Positions 1-5,900 of a DNA stretch of 6,189 nt are shown one piece after another (the first letter of the stretch is position 1; each line of letters opens with the position of its first letter). A program made the translations under genes and the position numbers. The stretch is taken from positions 1-6,189 of the forward strand of contig CAISIP010000235.1 in the NCBI GenBank assembly GCA_903885415.1, given 5' to 3'. This stretch comes from an uncultured beta proteobacterium (GTDB taxonomy: Bacteria > Pseudomonadota > Gammaproteobacteria > Burkholderiales > Burkholderiaceae_C). The notes under the pieces were generated by a model that was not told where the DNA came from, did no database searches, and was given only the letters and a program-made list of their open reading frames with translations.

Positions 1-608
1 ACAACGTCGTGATGCGCGCCGGCGACCTGGGCTTTTACGACAAGGTGCAGACCAAGTTCTCGCACCTCAACGAAGCGCAGATGAAAGCCACCGGCGTTCG
101 GGTTGTTCCGCCTGCGGTTGCGCGGCGCGGCAGTTACATCGCCAAAGGCGTGGTGCTAATGCCCTCGTACGTCAATATCGGCGCCTATGTCGACGAGGGC
201 AGCATGGTCGACACCTGGGCCACCGTCGGCTCGTGCGCGCAGATCGGCAAGAACGTCCATCTCAGCGGCGGCGTCGGTATCGGCGGCGTCCTCGAGCCGA
301 TGCAGGCCGGGCCCACCATCATTGAGGACAACTGCTTCGTCGGCGCGCGTTCGGAAGTCGTCGAAGGGGTGGTGGTGGAAGAAAATTCGGTGATCTCGAT
401 GGGCGTGTACATAGGCCAGAGCACCAAAATTTACGACCGCGCCACCGGAACCGTGAGCTACGGCCGCATTCCTGCGGGGTCGGTCGTGGTGTCGGGCAAC
501 CTTCCCAGCGCGGACGGCAAGTACAGCCTGTACTGCGCCGTCATCGTCAAGCGCGTGGACGCACAGACTCGGGCCAAGACCAGCCTCAACGAGCTGCTGC
601 GCGACTGA
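1..608 (+). CDS. dapD: 2,3,4,5-tetrahydropyridine-2,6-dicarboxylate N-succinyltransferase (DapD), 5'-truncated by window edge
   Basis: Cytoplasmic enzyme of the succinylase branch of lysine/diaminopimelate synthesis; it transfers succinyl from succinyl-CoA to tetrahydrodipicolinate. The reading frame is open from base 3 and gives 201 residues before TGA at 606-608. E. coli DapD has about 274 residues, so roughly the first 70 (most of the N-terminal helical domain) lie outside the window. The visible part is a left-handed beta-helix of hexapeptide repeats. Stretches nearly identical to E. coli DapD as I remember it include VVPPA, the block MPSYVNIGAYVDEG, VDTWATVGSCAQIGKNVHLS, GGVGIGGVLEP, and the C-terminal VVSGNLPS-DGKYSLYCAVIVK followed by NELLR. 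The GTG and ATG at 9-14 are internal codons, not starts, because homology continues upstream of them. The frame is intact with nothing abnormal. It is followed after 35 bases by a pilU-like gene on the same strand. Confidence 0.97.
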   Translation, partial: NVVMRAGDLGFYDKVQTKFSHLNEAQMKATGVRVVPPAVARRGSYIAKGVVLMPSYVNIGAYVDEGSMVDTWATVGSCAQIGKNVHLSGGVGIGGVLEPMQAGPTIIEDNCFVGARSEVVEGVVVEENSVISMGVYIGQSTKIYDRATGTVSYGRIPAGSVVVSGNLPSADGKYSLYCAVIVKRVDAQTRAKTSLNELLRD

Positions 609-647
609 GTGGCAGCTTTGCGGTCGCGCAGCGCCAAGGCCCCATGA
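609..647 (+). other. Mini-ORF bridging dapD and the pilU-like gene (possible coupling leader)
   Basis: A 12-codon open frame (VAALRSRSAKAP) begins with GTG immediately after the dapD stop, in the dapD frame. It ends in TGA at 645-647, which overlaps the ATG of the next gene as ATGA. It fills the whole gap. No Shine-Dalgarno sequence precedes it, so any translation would depend on ribosomes terminating on dapD, or on readthrough of its TGA. It may be chance; it is listed because the other gaps longer than 30 bases in this window share the arrangement. Confidence 0.2.
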
Positions 648-1801
648 GCAGCACGGCAGTCGCGGCGATGGAGCGCATCCTGCGCCTGATGCGAGAACGC
701 AAGGCGTCCGACCTCTACCTGTCCGCGCATGCGCCGATACTGGTCCGTATCAACGGCAACTGCCTGCCGGTCAGCAGCCAGCCACTGGAGCTCGAAGCGC
801 CGCGCCGGTTGCTCGCCGAGATAGTGCCCGCTGCGCGGATGACCGAACTCGACGCCAGCGGCGAGCTCAACATCGGACTGGAACTACCTGGCGTCGGGCG
901 CTACCGCATTAGCGCCATGCGCCAACGTGGTTCGGTGGCCGCCGTGGTGCGCTGCATCGCCGTCGACATACCGCCGCTGGCCAGCCTGTCGCTGCCCGCT
1001 GTGCTGGCCGATCTGGTGATGCAAAAGCGCGGACTTCTGTTGTTGGCCGGCGCGGCCGGCTCGGGCACGAGCACGACGCTGGCGTCGATGCTGGACTACC
1101 GCAACGAGAACGCTGTTGGCCATATCCTGAGCATCGAAGACCCGATCGAGTACCTGTTCAAGAACAAGCGCTCGGTGGTGAACCAGCGTGAGGTTGGCGT
1201 CGACACCGGATCGCTACAGGTGGCGCTGAAGAATGCGCTGCGCCAGTCGCCCGACGTTCTGGTCGTCGGAGAAATCCGCGACCACGAAACCCTGTCGGCC
1301 GCGCTGGCCTACGCGCAGTCCGGGCAGCTCTGCCTGGCCACCTTGCACGCCGCCAACAGCTACCAGGCGCTCGGCCGGATGCTGGGCCTCTACCCGCCCG
1401 AGGCACGCGCCGGCGCGCTCAGCGACATGGCCGCCGCGCTCAATGCCATCGTCTCACAGCGGCTGCTGCGAACGCGAGACGGCGGCCGCACGCCTGCGGT
1501 CGAGGTGCTAGTGAACCGGCAGACCATCGCCGAACTGATCAAGGCGGGCGATTTTTCGGGTGTGCGCGAAGCACTCGGGCAATCGATGACCGAAGGCTCG
1601 CAGAGCTTCGAGGCCGACATCGCTCGGCTGATCGCCGAATCCAGGGTCGACCGCAAGGAAGGCCTGGCCCATGCCGACTCGAGCGCCAACCTGATGTGGC
1701 GGCTGGAAAACGACTTCGGCCGCGCAGCAGCCACTGCGCCCGACGCGACGGCCGACGACGAGCCCTCGTTCACCGACTTCACGCTGGACGTGCGGCACTA
1801 A
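644..1801 (+). CDS. pilU: PilU-like type IV pilus retraction ATPase with degenerate Walker A and His box
   Basis: PilT/PilU-family hexameric secretion ATPase, expected at the cytoplasmic base of type IVa pili, where it works with PilT in retraction. Its 385 residues match PilU (about 380) better than PilT (about 345). The N-terminal PAS-like domain (about 9-110) carries SDLYLSA and RYRISA. The RecA-like domain has the Asp box SIEDPIEY (163-170), VNQREVG (179-185), Walker B DVLVVGEIRD with Glu210, and AIVSQRLL. The PilU-type tail EGLAHADSSANLMWRL (339-354) is followed by an acidic end. The Walker A loop reads GAAGSGTS (136-143): Thr142 (ACG, 1067-1069) replaces the invariant lysine. The His box reads SGQLCLATLH, with Gln228 for the first histidine while His235 is kept. 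The frame is otherwise undamaged. The chosen start has AAGG (636-639) 4 bases upstream; ATG 668 (MERILRLM) is an alternative that aligns with the start of Pseudomonas PilU. Family assignment is firm; catalytic competence is doubtful. Confidence 0.92.
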   Translation: MSSTAVAAMERILRLMRERKASDLYLSAHAPILVRINGNCLPVSSQPLELEAPRRLLAEIVPAARMTELDASGELNIGLELPGVGRYRISAMRQRGSVAAVVRCIAVDIPPLASLSLPAVLADLVMQKRGLLLLAGAAGSGTSTTLASMLDYRNENAVGHILSIEDPIEYLFKNKRSVVNQREVGVDTGSLQVALKNALRQSPDVLVVGEIRDHETLSAALAYAQSGQLCLATLHAANSYQALGRMLGLYPPEARAGALSDMAAALNAIVSQRLLRTRDGGRTPAVEVLVNRQTIAELIKAGDFSGVREALGQSMTEGSQSFEADIARLIAESRVDRKEGLAHADSSANLMWRLENDFGRAAATAPDATADDEPSFTDFTLDVRH

Positions 1802-1820
1802 TGCGGCACGGCATGCGGCA
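1791..1820 (+). repeat. Threefold TGCGGCA short direct repeat across the pilU end
   Basis: TGCGGCA occurs at 1791-1797, 1802-1808 and 1814-1820, with spacings of 11 and 12 bases. It covers the last codons of the pilU-like gene, its TAA stop and the start of the gap to prmB. The first two copies extend to TGCGGCAC. It may be a small tandem duplication or slippage product; in GC-rich DNA a chance origin is possible. Confidence 0.35.
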
Positions 1821-1842
1821 AGACGCCGGTGAACCATCATGA
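1801..1842 (+). other. Mini-ORF bridging the pilU-like gene and prmB (possible coupling leader)
   Basis: A 13-codon open frame (MRHGMRQDAGEPS) starts with an ATG that overlaps the upstream stop as TAATG (1799-1803). It ends in TGA (1840-1842) overlapping the prmB ATG as ATGA. It spans the whole gap, in the -1 frame relative to the upstream gene. Such overlaps allow termination-reinitiation. The GGTGA before prmB lies inside this frame. No similarity to the start of DapE or any other protein is evident. Function is unproven. Confidence 0.3.
1828..1832 (+). promoter_or_regulatory. Ribosome binding site of prmB
   Basis: GGTGA matches the 3' half of the canonical Shine-Dalgarno sequence and lies 6 bases before ATG 1839. 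It supports that start over the overlapping GTG at 1829 in another frame. Confidence 0.55.
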
Positions 1843-2744
1843 GGCTGCACGCACTGGTGGCAGCGGCAGCCGATCGGCTCGAGGCCTCGGGCGTGTGCTT
1901 TGGCCACGGAACGACCAACGCTTGGGACGAGGCCGCCTGGCTGGTACTGTGGCGTCTCGGCTTGCCGCTGAGCACCGTGCTCGACACCGCAGACGACGCC
2001 GTCGCGCAGCCGCTCACCGTGCAGCAACAGCAGCAGGTGCATGCGCTGATCGCCCAGCGAATCGCCACGCGCCAGCCCGCGGCCTACCTGACCGGCGAGG
2101 CCTGGCTGCAGGGACTGTGCTTCCATGCGGACGCGCGCGCTATTGTTCCGCGCAGCCTGATCGCCGAACCGCTGGTGCAGGGCGTCCTAGACAACTGGCT
2201 GACGAGCGACAGCGCCAGCGTGCTGGACCTGTGTACAGGCAGCGCAAGCCTGGCCATTCTCGCCGCCATCGCCTGGCCGCATCTGCGGGTGGACGCCAGC
2301 GATATCTGCGCCGACGCGCTCGCCGTCGCGGCCATTAATCTGGAGCGCCACGCACTGGCGCACCGGGTGCGATTGCTACAGGGCGACGCACTCGCGCAGC
2401 TAGGCGAGCGCTACGACCTCATCCTTTGCAACCCGCCCTATGTCAACAGCCGGAGCATGCAAAGCCTGCCCCCGGAGTACCGCGCCGAGCCGGGCCTTGC
2501 GCTGGACGGAGGCGCCGACGGCATGGATTTCGTGCGCCGGCTGCTGCGCGAAGCGCCGTCGCGCATGCGCGAACACGCTGCGCTGGTGCTGGAGATTGGC
2601 AACGAGCGCGCCCATTTTGAAGCCGCCTTCCCAGCCTTAGAGATACTCTGGCTCGACACCAGCGCCGGCGACGAGCAGGTATGCGTGCTCACCCGCACGG
2701 CCCTGCTGCACGGCGGCGCGGAGCACCCCGACATCACACCCTGA
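1839..2744 (+). CDS. prmB: 50S ribosomal protein L3 N5-glutamine methyltransferase PrmB
   Basis: SAM-dependent methyltransferase of the HemK/PrmC family that modifies a glutamine of ribosomal protein L3 (Gln150 in E. coli) during 50S assembly. It has 301 residues; E. coli PrmB has 310. The N-terminal substrate-recognition part carries the PrmB-type GHGTTNAWDEA (22-32), AYLTGEAWLQG (82-92) and VPRSLIAE (103-110). The Rossmann-like domain has the SAM loop LDLCTGSASLAI (129-140), the acidic strand DASDICADAL, the catalytic NPPY (198-201), and then LPPEYRAEPGLALDGGADG (210-228), which separates PrmB from PrmC. Ala136 (GCA, 2244-2246) sits where relatives have the last Gly of GxGSG/TGSG. A run of five glutamines (62-66) is a minor local feature. 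The start at 1839 is supported by GGTGA 6 bases upstream and by the N-terminal alignment. yheS follows after 4 bases, so the two are very likely co-translated and both concern the ribosome. Confidence 0.95.
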   Translation: MRLHALVAAAADRLEASGVCFGHGTTNAWDEAAWLVLWRLGLPLSTVLDTADDAVAQPLTVQQQQQVHALIAQRIATRQPAAYLTGEAWLQGLCFHADARAIVPRSLIAEPLVQGVLDNWLTSDSASVLDLCTGSASLAILAAIAWPHLRVDASDICADALAVAAINLERHALAHRVRLLQGDALAQLGERYDLILCNPPYVNSRSMQSLPPEYRAEPGLALDGGADGMDFVRRLLREAPSRMREHAALVLEIGNERAHFEAAFPALEILWLDTSAGDEQVCVLTRTALLHGGAEHPDITP

Positions 2745-2748
2745 AACC

Positions 2749-4704
2749 ATGATCACCCTGAAAAATGTCACGCTGCGCCGTGGTGCGAAATCGCTGCTCG
2801 ACGGCGCCTCGGTCACGCTCAATCCCGGCGAAAAGGTCGGCCTGGTCGGGCGTAACGGCGCCGGAAAATCCTCGCTGTTCGCGCTGCTCGACGGTTCGCT
2901 GCACGAAGACGCAGGCGACTTCAGCGTGCCCGCGCAGTGGCGCATGGGACAGGTGGCGCAGGACATGCCCGAGACCGTCCAGGGGGCGACCGACTTCGTC
3001 ATCGACGGCGACACCCGATTGCTCGCAGCGCAGCGCGAGGTGCTGGAGTCCGAAGCCGGCGACGATGGCGACCGGATGGCCCATGCGTATATGGAGCTAC
3101 AGGACGCCGGCGCCCACGACGCGAATGCGCGCGCGCAGGCGCTGATCCTGGGTTTGGGCTTCAAGACCACCGAACTCGACAACCCGGTGAACAGCTTTTC
3201 GGGCGGATGGCGGATGCGGCTGCAGCTCGCGCGCGCGCTGATGTGTCCGGCCGACCTGCTGCTGCTTGATGAGCCAACCAACCACCTGGACCTGGACGCG
3301 CTGGTGTGGCTGGAGTCTTGGCTCAAGCGCTTTGAGGGTACCTTGCTCGTCATCAGCCACGACCGCGAATTTCTCGACGCCGTCACCAACGTCACGCTGC
3401 ATATAGACGCTGCCAAGCTGGTGCGCTACACCGGCAACTACAGCAAGTTCGAGGACATGCGCGCCGAACAGATGGAACTGCAACAAAACGCCTTCTCCAA
3501 GCAGCAGGAAAAGATCGCGCACCTGCAAAAATTTATCGCCCGTTTCAAGGCCAAGGCCAGCAAGGCCAAGCAGGCACAGAGCCGCGTCAAGGCGCTCGAC
3601 CGGATGGAGAAAATCGCGCCGCTGCTGGCCGAGGCCGACTTCAGCTTCGAGTTCCGCGAACCCGCCAACCTGCCCAATCCGATGCTGTCGATGCACGCCG
3701 CCAGTTTCGGCTACCCGGCGGCTGACGATGCCGCGCCCGGGACGCCACCGACCGTCATCGTTCGCAACGTGAGCCGCTCGGTGCTCGCGGGGCAGCGCAT
3801 CGGCATCCTGGGCGCCAACGGCCAGGGCAAGTCAACGCTGGTCAAGACCGTGGCACGCGCGCTCAAGCCCACCGGAGGCGAAGTCGTTGAGGGCAAGGGG
3901 CTCAACATCGGCTACTTCGCACAGCAGGAACTCGACGTGCTGCGACCTGCGGACTCGCCGCTGGAACACATGATCGCGCTGGTGCGGGCGATGACCGCCG
4001 AAGGCAAGATCGCCGGGCAGGCAACGCGCGAGCAGGACCTGCGCAGCTTTCTGGGCAACTTCAATTTCGGCGGCGACATGGTCAAGCAGGCGGTAGGCAG
4101 CATGAGCGGAGGCGAAAAGGCGCGGCTGGTGCTGTGCATGATCGTCTGGCAGCGTCCCAACCTGCTGCTGCTTGACGAGCCCACCAACCACCTGGACCTG
4201 GCGACGCGCGAGGCGCTCGCGATGGCGCTCAACGAGTTCGAAGGAACGGTCATGCTGGTGAGCCATGACCGCGCGCTGCTGCGCTCGGTCTGCGACGAGT
4301 TCTGGATGGTGTCGCGCGGCGGCGTTGCACCTTTTGACGGCGACCTGGACGACTACCAGCGCTATCTGATCGACGAGGCCAAGCGCCAGCGCGAGGAAAT
4401 CAAGCAAGCGGCCAGCGTCGTCGCGCAGGCCACGGCCAAGGGCATTGGCAAGGCCGACGCCAAGCGCGGCACCAAGAGCGCCGGCGAGAAGGCGCCATTG
4501 CAGTCAGAGCTTGAAAAGCTGGAGTCGCGCATGAAGCTCCTGCATGCCGAAGGCGGGGCGCTGGAAGTGCGACTGGCAGCGGCGCTGCGGGCGGCCGAGA
4601 TTGCCGACCTGGGCCAGCGCCTTAAGACCGTCAACGACACGCTGGCCGACCTGGAGGACCGCTGGCTGGCCCTTTCCGCCAGGCTCGAAGCCGTCGGCGT
4701 CTGA
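2749..4704 (+). CDS. yheS: ABC-F family ATPase YheS
   Basis: Soluble ABC-F ATPase with two ABC domains and no membrane segments. The family binds the ribosomal E site and acts on stalled or difficult translation complexes. It has 651 residues against about 637 for E. coli YheS. Domain 1: Walker A GRNGAGKS (34-41), signature FSGGWRMRL (150-158), Walker B LLLLDEPTNHLD (170-181), switch SHDR (203-206). The lysine-rich helical linker (about 235-300) contains FKAKASKAKQAQSR and corresponds to the P-site tRNA interaction motif. Domain 2: GANGQGKS (355-362), SMSGGEKARL (451-460), LLLLDEPTNHLD (472-483), SHDR (505-508). A basic Ala/Lys-rich stretch (about 543-580) leads to a C-terminal coiled coil (about 584-648). 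Both catalytic glutamates (175, 477) are kept, so it should be active. The short-spaced YheS-type FSGGWRMRL and IVWQRPNLLLLDEP support the subtype over Uup or EttA. No Shine-Dalgarno sequence is visible before ATG 2749; the prmB stop 4 bases upstream suggests coupled translation. Confidence 0.95.
   Translation: MITLKNVTLRRGAKSLLDGASVTLNPGEKVGLVGRNGAGKSSLFALLDGSLHEDAGDFSVPAQWRMGQVAQDMPETVQGATDFVIDGDTRLLAAQREVLESEAGDDGDRMAHAYMELQDAGAHDANARAQALILGLGFKTTELDNPVNSFSGGWRMRLQLARALMCPADLLLLDEPTNHLDLDALVWLESWLKRFEGTLLVISHDREFLDAVTNVTLHIDAAKLVRYTGNYSKFEDMRAEQMELQQNAFSKQQEKIAHLQKFIARFKAKASKAKQAQSRVKALDRMEKIAPLLAEADFSFEFREPANLPNPMLSMHAASFGYPAADDAAPGTPPTVIVRNVSRSVLAGQRIGILGANGQGKSTLVKTVARALKPTGGEVVEGKGLNIGYFAQQELDVLRPADSPLEHMIALVRAMTAEGKIAGQATREQDLRSFLGNFNFGGDMVKQAVGSMSGGEKARLVLCMIVWQRPNLLLLDEPTNHLDLATREALAMALNEFEGTVMLVSHDRALLRSVCDEFWMVSRGGVAPFDGDLDDYQRYLIDEAKRQREEIKQAASVVAQATAKGIGKADAKRGTKSAGEKAPLQSELEKLESRMKLLHAEGGALEVRLAAALRAAEIADLGQRLKTVNDTLADLEDRWLALSARLEAVGV
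3254..3295 (+). repeat. Intragenic direct repeat, copy 1 (first Walker B region of yheS)
   Basis: This 42-base segment encoding the first LLLLDEPTNHLDL matches 4160-4201 at 40 of 42 bases. It reflects the paralogous ABC domains, but the codon-level identity is much higher than in the rest of the two domains. Confidence 0.6.
4160..4201 (+). repeat. Intragenic direct repeat, copy 2 (second Walker B region of yheS)
   Basis: Partner of 3254-3295; the two differences are both synonymous (GAT/GAC and CCA/CCC). It encodes the second LLLLDEPTNHLDL. Same orientation, about 0.9 kb apart. Confidence 0.6.
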
Positions 4705-4766
4705 TGCTGAACACACCCACGGCTATGTCGGCCATCCCTTTCACCGTGCACCCGTTGCGCCCATGA
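4704..4766 (+). other. Mini-ORF bridging yheS and the exporter gene (possible coupling leader)
   Basis: A 20-codon open frame starts with an ATG overlapping the yheS stop as TGATG (4702-4706). It ends in TGA (4764-4766) overlapping the next ATG as ATGA, in the -1 frame relative to yheS. It begins MLNTPTAM and ends HPLRP. It fills the largest gap in the window (58 bases), in which I see no promoter-like elements, no strong hairpin and no Shine-Dalgarno sequence. A coupling role is inferred only. Confidence 0.3.
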
Positions 4767-5677
4767 CCCAACGCCTGAGTCCGGCCACTGCAGTACTGCT
4801 GACGGTGCCCCCGCTGATGTGGGCCGGCAATGCGGTCGTCGGCCAACTGGTGCAGAACCTGATCGGCCCCATGGCGCTGAACTTCCTGCGGTGGCTGCTG
4901 GCCTTTGCCATCTTGCTGCCGTTAGCGCCCTGGGTGCTGCGCCGCGCGAGTCCGATGTGGCCGCAATGGCGCCATTTCGCGCTGCTCGGACTGCTCGGCG
5001 TAGGCGCCTACAACGCGCTGCTATATCTGGCGCTGCACACCTCGTCGCCCGTAAATGTGACGCTGGTTGGGGCGAGCGCTCCGCTGTGGACGCTGCTGAT
5101 CGGCGCGCGGTTCTTTCGCGCCAGCGTCACCGCCATGCAGTTGCTCGGCGCGCTGCTGTCGATCGCCGGTGTCGCGGTGGTACTCGCGCGTGGCGAGCTC
5201 GCGTTGCTGCTGCGTCTGCAGCTGGTTCCGGGTGACCTGTTGGTGATGCTGGCGGCCATTGCGTGGGCCTGGTACAGCTGGCTGCTGGCGCTGCGCAAAG
5301 AAGCGCCGGAGATCCGCTCGGACTGGGCCGCGATGCTGATTGCGCAGGTAGCGATAGGCCTGGTGTGGGCCGGACTGTTTGCAGGCGCCGAATGGACGCT
5401 GAACGACCCGCCGATTCACTGGGGCTGGCCGCTGGCATGCGCACTGCTCTATGTCGCCGTCGGGCCCGCGCTGCTCGCCTACCGCTGCTGGGGATTGGGC
5501 GTGCAGCGTTCGGGTCCGACGCTCGCCGGCTTCTTTTCCAACCTCACGCCGCTGTTTGCGGCGCTGATGTCGGCGGCATTTCTAGGCGAGCTTCCAAAGC
5601 CCTACCACGCGCTGGCCTTCGCCTTGATCGTAGCCGGAATCCTGGTGTCGGCGCGCTCCTCCAAGAAGGGCGTGTGA
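4763..5677 (+). CDS. EamA/DMT-superfamily inner-membrane transporter
   Basis: 304-residue integral membrane protein of the drug/metabolite transporter superfamily (EamA, formerly DUF6), whose members mostly export small metabolites or amino acids. Ten hydrophobic segments are visible at about residues 9-29, 36-56, 72-92, 97-117, 123-143, 157-177, 190-208, 220-240, 253-275 and 281-297, consistent with two tandem five-helix EamA repeats and a short basic C-terminal tail (RSSKKGV). Typical family features are PPLMWAGNAVVG at the N-terminus, NFLRW (40-44), YLALHTSSPVNVTLV (88-102) and, in the second half, FFSNLTPLFAALMSAAFLGE (257-276). The frame is open further upstream into yheS, but ATG 4763 fits the family N-terminus and that extension shadows yheS. 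No Shine-Dalgarno sequence is seen before it. The substrate cannot be told from sequence. The gene overlaps no neighbour; slyX starts 1 base after its stop. Confidence 0.9.
   Translation: MTQRLSPATAVLLTVPPLMWAGNAVVGQLVQNLIGPMALNFLRWLLAFAILLPLAPWVLRRASPMWPQWRHFALLGLLGVGAYNALLYLALHTSSPVNVTLVGASAPLWTLLIGARFFRASVTAMQLLGALLSIAGVAVVLARGELALLLRLQLVPGDLLVMLAAIAWAWYSWLLALRKEAPEIRSDWAAMLIAQVAIGLVWAGLFAGAEWTLNDPPIHWGWPLACALLYVAVGPALLAYRCWGLGVQRSGPTLAGFFSNLTPLFAALMSAAFLGELPKPYHALAFALIVAGILVSARSSKKGV
5666..5670 (+). promoter_or_regulatory. Ribosome binding site of slyX inside the exporter gene's 3' end
   Basis: AAGGG, preceded by AG, lies 8 bases before ATG 5679 and is formed by the lysine-lysine-glycine codons at the end of the transporter gene. 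It fixes the slyX start and supports co-expression of the pair. Confidence 0.6.
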
Positions 5678-5678
5678 C

Positions 5679-5900
5679 ATGGACGCACAGCAGGGCAGCA
5701 TCGAGGCGCGCTTGACCGAACTGGAGATCAAGGCCAGTTTCGGCGAGGACACGCTCGACGCGCTGAACCGGGTCATCATTCGCCAGCAAACGCAACTCGA
5801 TCGGCTGCTGCGCGAACTCGCCCGGCTGCAACAGCATGCGGCCTCAGGCGCAGCGCCCACCGCGCAGGATGCGCGCGACGAACTGCCACCCCACTATTGA
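5679..5900 (+). CDS. slyX: SlyX family protein
   Basis: Small cytoplasmic protein of 73 residues (E. coli SlyX: 72) whose molecular role is still not settled. Residues about 8-52 form a heptad-rich amphipathic helix (IEARLTELEIKASFGEDTLD, then LNRVIIRQQTQLDRLLRELARLQQ) that should make a coiled coil. A short flexible segment follows, then the family's hallmark C-terminus ELPPHY. The start follows a good AAGGG ribosome binding site 8 bases upstream, and the stop of the transporter gene is 1 base before it. As I recall the E. coli map, slyX and yheS also lie in the same neighbourhood there (with slyD and kefB), so their proximity here may reflect an old association. Nothing in the reading frame is abnormal. 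Confidence 0.93.
   Translation: MDAQQGSIEARLTELEIKASFGEDTLDALNRVIIRQQTQLDRLLRELARLQQHAASGAAPTAQDARDELPPHY

Noticed and set aside
9..14. GTG/ATG at the left edge as the start of the first gene
   Set aside because: The frame is open to base 3 and DapD homology runs upstream of it; these are internal codons of a gene cut by the window.
2022..2037. CAG/CAA run in prmB as a possible microsatellite
   Set aside because: Only five glutamine codons, one of them CAA; too short to be a credible phase-variable tract, and a triplet change would not alter the frame.
1508..2068. Antisense open frame opposite the end of the pilU-like gene and the start of prmB
   Set aside because: Cys/Ser/Ala-rich shadow of coding sequence on the + strand, with no recognisable domain and no ribosome binding site.
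1829..2338. Alternative + strand frame starting at GTG 1829 and overlapping prmB
   Set aside because: Arg/Ala-rich composition with no motifs; the prmB frame in the same region has clear homology throughout.
2637..3416. Long antisense open frame opposite the end of prmB and the start of yheS (259 codons, Ser/Arg-rich)
   Set aside because: It lies opposite strongly supported genes, has low-complexity composition typical of GC-rich antisense frames and matches no family I recognise.
4544..4762. Upstream extension of the exporter frame into yheS
   Set aside because: This part overlaps the well-supported YheS coiled coil, has no hydrophobic or family-like sequence, and ATG 4763 fits the EamA N-terminus.
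4705..4762. Promoter or terminator in the largest intergenic gap
   Set aside because: I found no hairpin with a T-run and no credible -35/-10 pair; short GGC/GCC matches are expected in DNA this GC-rich.
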